Source of the DNA: Euclidia mi | Lineage: Eukaryota; Arthropoda; Insecta; Lepidoptera; Erebidae | Assembly: GCA_944739405.2 (NCBI GenBank) | Contig: OX123182.2 | Coordinates: forward strand, 55,555,183 to 55,619,182 | DNA length: 64,000 nt | Reading direction: 5' to 3' | Part shown: piece by piece, positions 30,610 through 42,044 of the stretch | Numbering within the stretch: the first letter of the stretch is position 1 | Layout: every line of letters begins with the position of its first letter | Made by a program: the position numbers and the translations under genes | Notes under the pieces: model-generated | What the model was told of the DNA's origin: nothing | The model's input: only the letters and a program-made list of their open reading frames with translations | Database searches by the model: none

Positions 30610-31874
30610 ATAAGGGGTCGATTTTGTATAAGCTTATATTCATGCGTGTTTTGCAGCAAACATGATTTATAAAATATTTCGTAAATATTCAGTGGCAAAG
30701 CCAGAAAATGTTAAAGCATTTGAACCATCACTCTTGTAATAATACCCATTGAGTAACATACATCACCCATCACGAATTACTCATCACTCAACTCTGGCAG
30801 ATTCTATACGAGCAAACCAACAAAAATCTAAGTATAAATAAAACACATTCAAAATGTATCTCCCTATGTTAAGGGTTTCATCAGCTATAACACAAGTGTG
30901 CAAGCCTCTTAATGTTTCAAGATCTTTTGTCATATAACATCTTATTTGACTTAATAGGTACAAAAAGACGGTGTTCCACTATTATTTTATGCCTTCACGT
31001 GTATTTGCTCTACGACAGCCATTGTACTGCGTTTAAATAACATATTCCAGCAATATATCCTTGTTATTACACACCTTTGTTTGTTCAATTCGCAGTCCTA
31101 TTTCAACCATTAAATTTAATGACGCGGCACTTGCAATGTTGAGGGCTTATAGTATTTGTTTAGGAATCATCGCGGTTTGAAGTTCGTGAGAGTTTCATGA
31201 TAAATATTTTACGCTCGTAATCGTTGTGTTCTCTCTCTCTCTCGTTCTATTGTGTAAAATTGTTTTAACAGAATAACCTACTTCTTGCGTGACTGTTATA
31301 AAACTGTCCTTTTATAGTGTGGCAAAAATGTATTTCATTTAATCTAAAAGAGTATCTACAATTTTTGAGCACTAAATGAATTGGGAATTAAAATGAGTTC
31401 TAATCACAGTGATAATTTGGACACTGTTTGAACAGCAAGGACTTCAAACGAGCTATTGCTCCCGTCAATATGAAAATTTCTAAGTATACGCTTTGAAATA
31501 TAAAAAAAGCTCTTTATATTGCGTTGTTATTTTAATAATGCTGGCAAATGCGCAGGCAGAGAACTAAGTTACTTAGCTAAAATAAAATTTGTGTTTACGA
31601 TAAATCAATTAATATAAAAATACTGCACGATTTTATGTCATTGACCATAAATTTGAAGAAAGGTACAGAGATGTATTTTAAGTTTATGCGTCATCGGAGT
31701 CGTGAGCAGAAGCGTAAGCTAGTGTCTGATGCTAGTTTCAAACGCGTCTGCGGTTTTACTTGTGCCTTTTTGTAAAAATAGATAAGATTTGTCTACCGAT
31801 TTGAATGTTTTACGAATTATTTTTATCGCAACAAGTGTTATTTTTGGGTCACTTAAAATGAGACTAAATGTAAG
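30610..31874. other. No gene recognised
   Basis: About 1.3 kb without coding signals. A short CT run (tctctctctctctcg) lies near 31233. Confidence 0.5.
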
Positions 31875-32435
31875 CTTTTTTCTTTACGAGGTGGAAAATC
31901 CCTTCGGATCTCCGACTCTTGGGGGAAAATGAGAGCCGGAGTATGTGGTGTTTCCACTAAAAACCACCTCGACTTTCTCATGTACCCGTGTATCGGAGGG
32001 TAGGGCATCGCCGAAGCATTCGTCGCCACCCTCCGATGGGTATTGGCGCGCCAGATGGTTAGGCGGGCCCCGAACAAAACCCCCTTGGCGGTGGATTAAG
32101 GTGTTGGGCTCCGCCACCAAAACACCCAGCGGCCGCAGAGGATAGGGAGGACGGCAACGCAACACCGCATTTCCTCTTCCTCTGCGGTCCCACCGCGACG
32201 CATCGAATGGTGTGCCCCCATTTGGTCGCGGGAGATAGGGCGCGCGGCAACGCAACACCGACACGCCTCTCCTCCCGCGACCGCACCCGACTACGAGGGA
32301 CAGACAGAACTGTCCCCCGCACCCGCACCATTGGACGCATCCTGCGCAGGCCCCTCCAAGCCCACGCGGAGCGTGACCTCCTGGATCCCTCTTAGCTTCA
32401 CTGCGGGTGACCAATCCACGGTTACTGAGCCCCCC
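31875..32435 (-). mobile_element. GC-rich 0.56-kb non-autonomous retroelement, copy 2
   Basis: Same minus-strand start (GGGGGGCTCAGTAACCG) and CTCGTAAAG-A-rich end as 27851-28414, about 4.0 kb away and in the same orientation. The 189-codon frame over it is not preserved as such in copy 1, which argues against coding. Confidence 0.6.
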
Positions 32436-32504
32436 TAAAGTCCTTTTAGACAACGACGCAAAATATATTGTCTGCAGATTCTATTCTTTTTTTTTTATTT
32501 ACTT

Positions 32505-32770
32505 TTTGCACAAAAAAAATATGTACATAGGTGGACTTAATGCCAAAGGCATTCTCTAACAGTCCACCTAAGGTGATGCAGCGATGATAGTTGTAGGTGC
32601 GTTCCGATCTCGTACTTTTATCTTGAAAGACAGCCGATTAGTAATCATCCTGATCTCAAGAGGAAGCGCATTCCAAAGAAGAACAGACTGAACAAAGGAA
32701 GAGGTTCTCGTGCATTAATTCTTCCGAATTGCGGGCCGATGAAGAATCAGGCGAGCAATTAGTTTCACAA
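32505..32770 (-). mobile_element. LINE 3' end fragment with nested hairpins
   Basis: aggtggacttaatgccaaag at 32529 onward forms an outer stem of nine perfect pairs (32529-32537 with 32561-32569) and an inner stem aatgcc/ggcatt with a 3-nt loop. The same nested shape recurs at 62578-62620. The poly(A)-like A/T run at about 32510-32520 lies on its left, as expected for a minus-strand element. Confidence 0.5.
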
Positions 32771-34925
32771 TGTATAAATATTGGATAAAATAGAAGTTAC
32801 GTATGTTTGTCTAGTAACCTACATACATTTCAGTTGTGCGTAAATATCCGTTCGACTCCAAACTACGTACGTTTGGCCTGAGTCTTATGGGCAGAGTTGT
32901 AGTAGTATCAACAAATTAAATATGCAATATTCATGGAACATTATACTACACTGCATTATGAAAATATCAAATACTAGCGGTGCAACTTTTATTCGCCCAC
33001 ATTGTGACGTAAACCAGTTTGACAGTTTAATTGCGTATCATTGCATCACGACGTCTCGTGTCGCTGCACATCGTATACCTAGCTTACGCGGCGTCCTACG
33101 TACGGCCTACTACGATCCGATGCGGTTTCTACGCGGTGTGCTTCGATGCGGCGCCTCTGCCCTACGTGCGCGGGACTCGTTTTATTTCATCCTGCGGCAT
33201 ACATTTAGCATTAACAATTTGACATGGATATGACAGCTCATTTATTGGAGTATTCATATCTTAAGTATTAGATACTCAAGAATTATATATGACAGAGAAA
33301 TGTAACTAATTATGTATAGCGATAATTAAATTTTCTACTTCCAACATTACAATATTTATTAAATTTGTAAAAATACAAAGACATGACACGTGACATGTGT
33401 CACCGCACCGCGTCCCGTTTGCGCGAAAATATCAAGCCAACTGATCGCGCTCGCGTCAACTCGAGCCGCGCCGCATCGCACGTCACGTGCATTTGGTCAC
33501 GTAGGACACGTCAAATAGGTATCCACTGTTTGTTGTTACCGCGCCGCTCCGCGCCGCATTGCGTTCGTATCCAGACCGCTCATGTAGGACGACGCGTTAG
33601 TGTGTTCAGGTGCGATTAAAAAAATTCAAACTCATTTGTAAAATAAAAATATGAATCCTAATAGCAAAACATAAATTATATCTACTTAGGGAGTCTAGAA
33701 AGGATCTAGTCCTTTCACACAAATCAGCAGTAAAAAGCTTATGCAGTATAATAACAAATAAAAGAATATGGCTCTTAAAGGAAGTAAGTATTAAATAGTG
33801 ATTCATGCGAATACAATAAAAGGTGGTAATGAAATTTCATTTTTAATACTAGCGCTCTAAACGCAAGTTATTGCCTTTTGTTTTTTTGTCTTCGCTGTAG
33901 GAACCTTAATCACGAGCTCATCCTGCACCTCTTAGAGAAGCAAAGAAGATTAGTGTGTGTGACTGTCCCCTGCAAGCGTTCGGGGCCTACCCCGTAAACC
34001 GTGGTCTCCGTAGACGTGCCGTAGCGGCTTTGACACGTTTATAACGGATAGCATTCTGTGCTGCTACCTCGCTTGTGGTTTACATAACCTAGATATATTA
34101 ATATATTCCGGCGGATTGCAGTCCACCAGGCACAATCGCTAAGTCTGGTCAGTGGATCTTCTTGCTAGTGGGAGGAACACCACATCCTTATTCCTTCACA
34201 TAGTCTTCAGTATATAAATCATAAAAAAAATATTGTTAGCCTCTATTAATCCAACATCTTTCACATTAACTCATCATCTTGGAAACAATTACGAACGTTG
34301 TCTGAATCTAAAAATGAAACTTAATTATCCGTAGCAATAAGTTCAGCACAACAAGCACATTGTTGCGGCCATCTATTTCAAAATTTACTCTCATTAACTT
34401 ATCTATTGAAGTGAAGTCTGCCAACCTACACTTGGCAGCGTGCTGAACTTACCTTTCTCATGGCCAGCACTGGAACAGTATATAAATAGGGCTGATATTC
34501 TAATATAAATTTCAGGAAACGGTTCCGTATTTGATCGCCGATTGCAACATGTGTGTTTATGTACTAATTCGCAATGATATATTAATCCGTCCAATGTAAT
34601 GTTGTCTGTCCAATTTCTAAATCCAGCCTGCATTATACAGCTAATGCCAGGGGAAAATTGAAATGCAAACAACGATGCTGACGACAAAACATGACTAGGT
34701 ACACATAATTAACTGCAGTATTTAAAGCATTTCACTATTTCACTGCTGATTAGGGCAGAAATAATATATAGCCGCTTGATAAATAATAAATCATCGCTTT
34801 GTACCGCCATTGATAAACTGCGGACGCTGTGAAATATTAATCTGCAGTATATGTATCCTCTTGTATTATGCAAATTGTTTGCCGTTGAAAATTTGCTAAG
34901 GACTAGGTATGTGGTATAGTCAGAA
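32771..34925. other. No gene recognised; GC-rich islands at 33.0-33.2 and 33.4-33.6 kb
   Basis: Two GC-rich patches rich in cgc/gcg words (33020-33200, 33390-33610) stand in AT-rich DNA. Their open frames of 63-103 codons lack domains. They may be pieces of a GC-rich MITE but I could not find paired ends. Confidence 0.45.
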
Positions 34926-35037
34926 AGAATAATCATCATTATCATCTCAGACTAAAAATTACCACTGCTGGACATATGACTCTCTCAAGACTCTCCATAC
35001 AGCAAGATATTGTGTAATCCATGACCAAACGTCGAAA
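34926..35037 (-). mobile_element. RTE-type LINE 3' end fragment, minus strand
   Basis: aatcatcattatcatct followed by ccactgctggacatatgac is the complement of the RTE terminus (codons for R-E-S-Y-V-Q-Q-W and gatgatgat tail). The stretch continues into degraded coding sequence to the right. Confidence 0.55.
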
Positions 35038-36620
35038 AATATATAAGGTATTTTACATTTTATATTAAAATAATTGCGCGAAATAGACTGGGGGCCAATT
35101 CTCCTATTTTTATATGACATTGATATTATATTTTGAATTGACTCCGAAGCGGTATTCTGATAACCTAATATCATTATCGTATAATTTGAGTTAAACAGTT
35201 CGTCGTTGACACATATTTTGACACTTTTTTTCAATTTACGATCTCGTTACAACTTCGTTCAATTATCGGATAATTTAGAAGAATACGCTTTTTGTAACGT
35301 AAGTATGACACTGACATGATATCGAAACTATATTTATTTAGTAGAATTGGGCCCCTGTTACATAATATTACTAAGATATTGTATCTATAGAAAAAAATAT
35401 AGATTATAAGCTTGATTTGTTTAATCACTCTTCTAGTTTACGGAATTACAGTGTCTAAAATGAATAAGACTTAGAAATGATATAAGGGTCTTATTTAAAA
35501 ATAAATTGCTGATTCTTTCAGACAACCATATTATAGATGAGAGGTAAATTATAATTGTAAAAGAGATAAATTATAATCGAATAATTGTAAAATAGATACG
35601 TTATGTCGTGTACGTATACACGTACACAACATAACGTATCCATAAAAATATCCATGATTAAGAAAGCGATCCAAAAAGTAAATAGTTTGCCCAAATCTAT
35701 TTCCATTGGAAACGCACCAGCCAAGTAATTTAATCGAATCAACAAAAACGTACCGCCCGGTACTAAATAACATTGTAGTTGATCAAATGACTCGACCCCG
35801 CTCACCTAGTTACCGTTCGACTTTGTTGCCATCGAAAAATGAAGCGACCGATGATATTTAACTATATTTGTTTGCATTAAACGAACCTTTTTTATCGTTT
35901 TATTCAATTAAACCTAGCTATATTTTTTCGATCACATTCACTGTCATGCTGAAGCGAAGCGAAGATGAGTGGAGCGGTGCGGAGTTGAAGCCGGAAAATG
36001 AATATCAAACGGACTGCTTTCAATTTTAAACAAGTGGTAGGTATTTGGTTTCAGAATACATGAATTTGCGTTATTGGTTTCAATCTCATCATACCACTGC
36101 GATAATAGCGTGCAAAACACAATACTCAAAATTGTTTTACGGACAAATTTGGCATCCTATTTAACATTACTTTATGCTCTCAGCTCACTAGAAGCCTAAT
36201 CTGCAACTTTACTCTGGTTTTCACATGTTTCGTGATCTAAAATGATTAGTTAAGATCCGCGACACAATTACTTTCTAATCTTTCGCCCTGCTCCTCTGCG
36301 CTTACTAGCTCAGTTTAAATGATGATTTTTTGTTGTATAATAATGGAAGTTTATATCATTTTCTTTTCCAAACAAAATCAAGTAATTACATAAATATTAA
36401 AACCAACTTAAGTATTGTCTTAAAATGAAGCAAGCATAATAATATATTAATTAAAATTAAATAAACGAAAAAGAAATTACAATTAAATTTATGATAATTA
36501 TATTTCCTTCTAACAAACAAGACAGATACTAGCCAATCAGTTCGCCTATTATCTTTACTTAATAAATATAAGGTCGAACAATGTAGGAAAATAGTTCAAC
36601 AAAAATCTCTTCTTCTTTTT
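35038..36620. repeat. 1.6-kb dispersed repeat, copy 1
   Basis: It aligns with 62759-63985 in the same orientation through many words, e.g. ttactaagatattgtatct, ctagtttacggaattacagt, gttgatcaaat.actcg and gttaccgttcgactttgttg. No protein is coded. It carries a MITE (35090-35355) absent from copy 2 and a 44-nt near-palindrome at about 35595-35640, which copy 2 keeps in diverged form. The nature of the parent element is unknown. Confidence 0.65.
35090..35355. mobile_element. MITE, 266 bp, GGGGCC-type inverted ends
   Basis: Left end GGGGGCCAATTCTCC, right end complement GGGGCCCAATTCTAC. The equivalent place in copy 2 (near 62810) runs atagac directly into gttacat, an empty site. The TSD is too short or altered to read. 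No coding capacity. Confidence 0.7.
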
Positions 36621-37064
36621 ACGCTTTGTATGTTGCTTGGCGAGTGTAGGAGAATATTAAGAGAGGATTTTTAGAAATTACTCTCGGAAGACAGCATACT
36701 TAATAGTCCTACGCAAACGGAGACGCAGGTGAATTCAAATATGTTATAAAAAGACAAAAACTTTTACGGATACCGTTAATGAACTCCGAAGGCTAATGAG
36801 CTTTACATAATCCGTACGGAGGTAATTTGATAAACAACTCCAAATATACGAATTTACAGCCAACTCCCTTGTTTAGAAGTGTTAATTTGAATCAAGTTGC
36901 TGACGCTTGAATAATTAAACACTTATTAACTGCGGCTGCGGAAATACCGCACGAAATAAACCTATATTTTCCAACATTTCTTAATCTCAAAGAACACACT
37001 TGTAAGGCAAAATTTTGTAAGCAACCATATTTCATACATTTTATTAATATTACAACATCATACA
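36621..37064. other. No gene recognised
   Basis: AT-rich, no coding signal. Confidence 0.5.
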
Positions 37065-38165
37065 TATTTATAAGGGTTTACTATTGTTTAACAAAAAACG
37101 TATGACAAAAGATCATTTTACAAACAACGTTTGAAAAACTAGTCATTTGACAAACTTTCATTTCGCAAACATAATATTACTTTAAAAACATTCATTTGAC
37201 ATAATGCAGGTTTCGCAAATGTTTTATTTAAAGTAAAAAAAAAAATAATTAAAATGTTAAATAATTATTTTAAAAATAATCATTTGACTAAATAATTCGT
37301 TTGCCAAATTGGTGATTGTTCAAAAAGTTAGAAGATAAATTATTAGTATTTAAAAAATAACTAATTTCTAACCAAAACTTACGCGAAATTTTGAAAATAT
37401 TTAATTGCATGGTTGCAATTTTCATCTTGGACAGATTATTTATAGGCAAGTAATAATTTTGTATTAATACTAATTCCATAGAAACTTAAGTTTTAAAAAA
37501 AATACACACTGCCTGAATTAGGCGAAATAAGTAGAATTCGGTTCTGGCACTCGCCGGCCGCTGCCGCGGCATGCTCGCTTCGCTCGTTCGGCTCGTGCGT
37601 TGTGGTCGCAGTTCTAACCTAACCTAACCAGCCATTGTTTCAGTTGACCCTACACAAAGATTGTTGTATTAACGTAGATTTTGGTTAATGCAATATTTAC
37701 CAAGCAATGCATTTTGTCAAATGTTATTTATGCTTTACATTGTTTTGCCAAATAACATGTTTAAAAAAATAATCAATTTGTAAATTAATGTTTTAGCATA
37801 ATAACTTTTTTATAGTAAATATATTATCGAATGAGTAGTTTATTAAACAATACATACATACATAGACTCACGCCTGTTTCCCCGAAGGGGTAGGCAGAGG
37901 CATATTAAACGCAAACTTTTCGCCAGTGTTTCGATCCCACTATTGCCGCTTATCGGGATATTTTGTTTGCCATAGCCTCGTCCGTTCATCGGCAGGTGCA
38001 CCACTTGCAGGTGAGGTTGGCTTGGGACCCCAAGTTCTTGGTGGGAACCCTAAACAATAGTTTGTAAAATAATAAATTTATCAAGTATAATTTTGTCAAA
38101 CGTTATTTGTCAAATGAAAATTTTTCATTTGTTTTTTGTCAAATGATCGGACACCATTTATAAGA
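37065..38165. repeat. Element with mirrored CATTTGAC / GTCAAATG clusters
   Basis: The left part (37080-37310) repeats (c)atttgaca several times, and the right part (37715-38150) repeats its complement gtcaaatg. atttataa.ggt and acaaaaaac words at the far left are matched by their complements at the far right. This suggests long degenerate inverted ends of a DNA transposon. The middle holds a GC-rich patch (37545-37615) and a SINE (37853-38051). No transposase is seen. Confidence 0.45.
37845..38059 (-). mobile_element. SINE copy, minus strand, with 8-bp TSD
   Basis: Insert 37853-38051, flanked by aaacaata at 37845-37852 and 38052-38059. Head and tail match the copy at 257-486; it lacks a short stretch near cctattatgtgg that the other has. 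The (CATA)n on its left is the complement of the (TATG)n tail. Confidence 0.85.
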
Positions 38166-40090
38166 CTATGTTAAACTTATGTACCTAGATGTTCATTTTA
38201 AAAGTAAAGAATACTGTGTAGCATCGTGCTACGTCGTAGACTGTTGCTACTAACAATGTAGGCGTAGATAAAATTGGGTTGTATTTAACTGTTAGTCAAA
38301 AATACAAATTTTCCACCAAAAATACTAATTGCACCACTAAGCTAAGTTGACGGAGCCCTATTTTTGGGAGCAGGGTCACAAGAGAACCTAACATAACCTA
38401 TTAGGTTTTCTGAGTGGATAAGTTTCCCGAGCGGACGAAATTTTTCATATCAAATGATATTTTGTAAAAAGATCATCATATTTGGTGTACAAATAGTATT
38501 TTAGTGTGCAAGTCAGTATTTAAGTGAAATAATAAAGGTTTTTTGCGTAACTCACGTTAGTGTGTTACATAACATTTTTGATACGCTGTTAAAAATATCC
38601 CGATAAAATTGTATGAAATTATAACGTTTCATTTGAGAAGTGATGTTTGAAGAGAGCTCGTTGAGTTATGACCTTGTAAGTTTGTGAACTACACACGTAT
38701 ACATCGATGTATGAGCTCTGTGAAAATACTGTTAAGCACGTCGTTGGAATCTTAGTACTTTCTACTTAATATTATACTGTAGAAAGGATGGTTATCAAGA
38801 TATGTGTATTAGGCATAACAAATTATTAAAATATTTTTTTTAATAATGAAGTCATGTTAGTCTTTTGTCAAATTAGTACCTTCTCACAGAATATCGATGT
38901 AAAGTATCAGAATTTGAACTACGCGATTTTAAGCACCGAAAAATGGTAAGAGAAGCCCTACCACATCCTCTTTCTATTTTGTAGTCACCATCCTACTCCT
39001 CGTCTTGCTCCTGGTGGGTAGCGATTGGGTGGTTTCGTTGGCGTTGCTGCCAAAGGTTAAACCTCATCATCAGGGAGGCCGCTGGTACGTCAGTCGCAGC
39101 AAAAATAAATAATAACACCGCTGTTACTAGTATTACGCGTTTATATAGTACTAAGATTATTCGTTTTATATTTTGAAGATAAAACAAAGACTTACATACT
39201 CGTACTTAGTGGATAACGGTGTGAGTGCACATCAATTAATATTTAATAAAGTGTTGTAAACCATTTTGATTATGGATAATGTGGTACTATATTTGTTTAT
39301 TTCAAATTAATAAAACTAAGATGGTTTTGAAATATGCAGCAAAGTCACTTATGTTTGGTTGTGAGAGCAATAAAATATGTTTTATTTCATTTCAGAAGCT
39401 ATTATTTATTTAAATTCTGATATTAAACACCTTTTGTAACTGGACTAAGGGATATAGTGAGGTTTTCTACCCAAGTGCGCGTGTCTGAGCGCAATAGTGT
39501 GTAACCGTGTGAATATTTCTCATTGTGTCCATCTGCAGCCATCTCGCCCATAGTGGGCTCTAGTAATCATCGAGACTTTTACGTACGTACATCTCTTTGT
39601 ATATTTATTACGTTTATCAACTATAAAAATTATGCGAACATACATTAGTAAGACTAAGTTGTGGCACGCGGCAGGCATGCCGTGATGACCCGCTGTTTCC
39701 GTCTCGCCCGGTAATGTGTTAACTTTAGTTGCTTTTCACACCGAAATAGGGAAAATGAAATATTTTCAACATTAAGTTCCGTATTATACCGACAATTTGT
39801 AAACAAGAAGCGCTTCGAATAAATCTGTCATGTACTTTCGGCGCTATGGAAATGTTGGAGGTAACGTGCTAATGGTTTGAGGTGCTCTTTTGAGTTGTAT
39901 CCTTGTATATGATGTCATTACTTTGTGTTTTTTGGTAGGTATATGTGAAAGGTTTTCGACACAATTGTCAATTGCACAGTCCAATACTGTGGTAGGGTGA
40001 AGTTAATTGGGGATTGTGCTAAGTATAAGATACCTAATGAGTTTTGAATACTTTTCAACTTTTGCAACTGTGCACATAGTGATACTTGTG
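38166..40090. other. No gene recognised
   Basis: Two kilobases, AT-rich. The word aagttgacggagccct at about 38345 recurs at about 44670 and is a repeat fragment. Nothing else is supported. Confidence 0.5.
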
Positions 40091-40193
40091 TAACGGGTCT
40101 AGATCGCGTAATTATTTAAATTATAGATAAAATAATTAATATCCCTCGACGGTTTGGCATGGGTTATACCAGCCGCAGTCACAGTGAGATGAC
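40091..40193 (+). repeat. One-arm relative of the foldback element
   Basis: taacgggtct.gatcg.gt, then ggcatgggtta.accagccg and a gatgac end match the outer and inner arm sequences of 1752-1952, but only one arm is present. Confidence 0.6.
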
Positions 40194-40694
40194 TTTCTAA
40201 AGAATTATGGCCAAAGTGTTTTCATGAGGCATTTTATTATAACAGTATGAATATGTAACTCTTATACAAAAAGTGATACAGTAGGTATGTAGGTTATTTT
40301 ATAACTTGCAGTCATTTCTGTAGTGAATTGTGAACATGTTGACTGTCAGTTAGATGTATATCTGTTAGAGGCTATTGCAAAAAGCTGACATTTAACATTG
40401 GCTCCAGGATTTTAGATTGATGACATAAAAAAACTCACCATGAAAAATGTACTGTGAGGATTTTTGTGACGGAAATAATGAAACCTCGTTTTTTGTTTAT
40501 TCGTTTGTCTTTCTTTCACGTCGCAATGGAGCGATGTTTTTGAAAAGTTTTGATTATGTGGAGATATTTAGGAGGCTGGAGAGTGACATAGGTTACTATT
40601 TACGGCAGTAACCGTCTCTCACGCGGACGCAGCCGTGGCCGAAAACACAGTGAAGTCTAGTATAGAATACATTTGTTACTACATACATATTTAC

Positions 40695-40790
40695 AAAAAA
40701 AAGTATATATGTATGTTTATCCATTATCTAGTACCCAAAGTACAAGCTCTGCCTAGTTTGGGACTAGGTGGTGTTGTGTGAATGTGGTAG
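40695..40790 (+). repeat. SINE-like 3' fragment (reverse of the 4.7-kb module)
   Basis: tctagtacccaaagtacaag...gcctagtttgggactaggtg and gttgtgtgaatgtgg are the complement of the module at 4652-4730, here in plus orientation. Confidence 0.6.
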
Positions 40791-40818
40791 AATATTATTA
40801 TTATTTGTTTCTCTTTCT

Positions 40819-40852
40819 CGGGTATTATTCTAATTTCTTAGAACAATACCCG
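40819..40852. repeat. Hairpin, 14-nt arms
   Basis: cgggtattattcta (40819-40832) pairs with tagaacaatacccg (40839-40852) with one G-T mismatch around a 6-nt loop. It stands at the left edge of a GC-richer region and may be the end of an element. Confidence 0.55.
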
Positions 40853-42010
40853 GCCCTTTGGCAGGCGTACACGGAAACATAGGTCCTACGCGCAGAGGCC
40901 CTTTGAGAGTTTTAATCTAGAATGTAATGGAACACCTACTGAGGCGCCTCCATCACCGCACTATTAAGTACAGTCACGGGTTAGCCGCAGCAGGTGAGGG
41001 CCTATTGCTACTTATATGGAAACTAATTACTCTGGGCTATTGGGATGGGTGTTTAATGGATAGGTTTAGATGAAAACTATGCATGAATGCCAGCGTCTGC
41101 CCTAAGTACTCTTATAGTACGTCGAAAAGGGGCAGACGGTGACTCGCCAGCTCACTAGATGGACCCTCTCTAAATAGCCGCCAAGGCAAACAATCTCTAC
41201 CATAAAGGCAACAAGAGGGCAACACCGGTGTGAGCGGCTAGGGGTGTAGAGCGGTGCGGCACCGGTTTCGCCATCGCGGGTCTCGTGACCCGGAGCGGGT
41301 TTCCCCGTAATTACGCCCTTGACAATGACACATCCACCCCCGAGCAAATAGCTCTTGCGACTTCCCTCTGGCCGGCTGACTAAGGCAAGCCAGAGTCGAG
41401 AGTCCTGCGGGCGCTCTTGGAAATCCACTCCGACCAGCCAGTAAAAGCAAGCCGGAGACGAGGCCCTGAACGACTCCCTGAAGTATTCGGGACCGCAGTG
41501 TCGCCACACACATTCAGCTCGCCACAAAGCTGCCCTGCGGTTTGTAAGCTTTCTTTCTATCCTGTAATATATATCACAAGACAAAGGTGATGTTTGAAAG
41601 CTGTTACTCTGCCCTCTGAGATTGCGTTAGTCTCATGATGAGATAACGACTGCCCCAGAGGGGTTTTTATTATTATTATTATTATTACTGACAATGCAAC
41701 GTCCGCTCTATATATAGCATCTCAATTTTTAGGCGCTTACCTTCCAGCACAATTTGCTCCACATACAGGCCGGGATTTTTTTAAATTAGAACAAATATAT
41801 TGAGCTGAAAACATAATCAATTTGCAAAATTATGCATCACCTAACTGGGCAAAAAATATTACTTGGCACATCTAAACAATCACATACCTACTTAATTATA
41901 TACAGATCGTTGCCTATATTCACCAATTAAACAACAACAAAAAAACACGCCTTGGTCGTCTTTTCAGTCATGATGTAATTTTCCAACAGAAATATCACAA
42001 GTTATACATA
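40853..42010. other. GC-richer region of unknown nature, then AT-rich
   Basis: A 160-codon frame (41102-41584, minus) lies in a GC-rich block with Cys, Arg and Trp in plenty but no domain I know. With such base composition, long frames arise by chance, so I do not call a gene. A (TTA)n run lies at about 41667-41690. Confidence 0.4.
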
Positions 42011-42044
42011 TACCTACGTGGGACACTAAGAAAGTTTTGCGATA

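Noticed and set aside
33020..33620. GC-rich ORFs of 63-103 codons
   Set aside because: No domains; composition effect, probably pieces of a GC-rich repeat.
37614..37632. Telomeric (TTAGG)n repeat
   Set aside because: Only three CCTAA units in complement, too short to mean a telomere or telomere-specific insertion.
41102..41584. 160-codon ORF as a host gene
   Set aside because: GC-rich block, no recognisable domain and no splice or promoter context that I can support.
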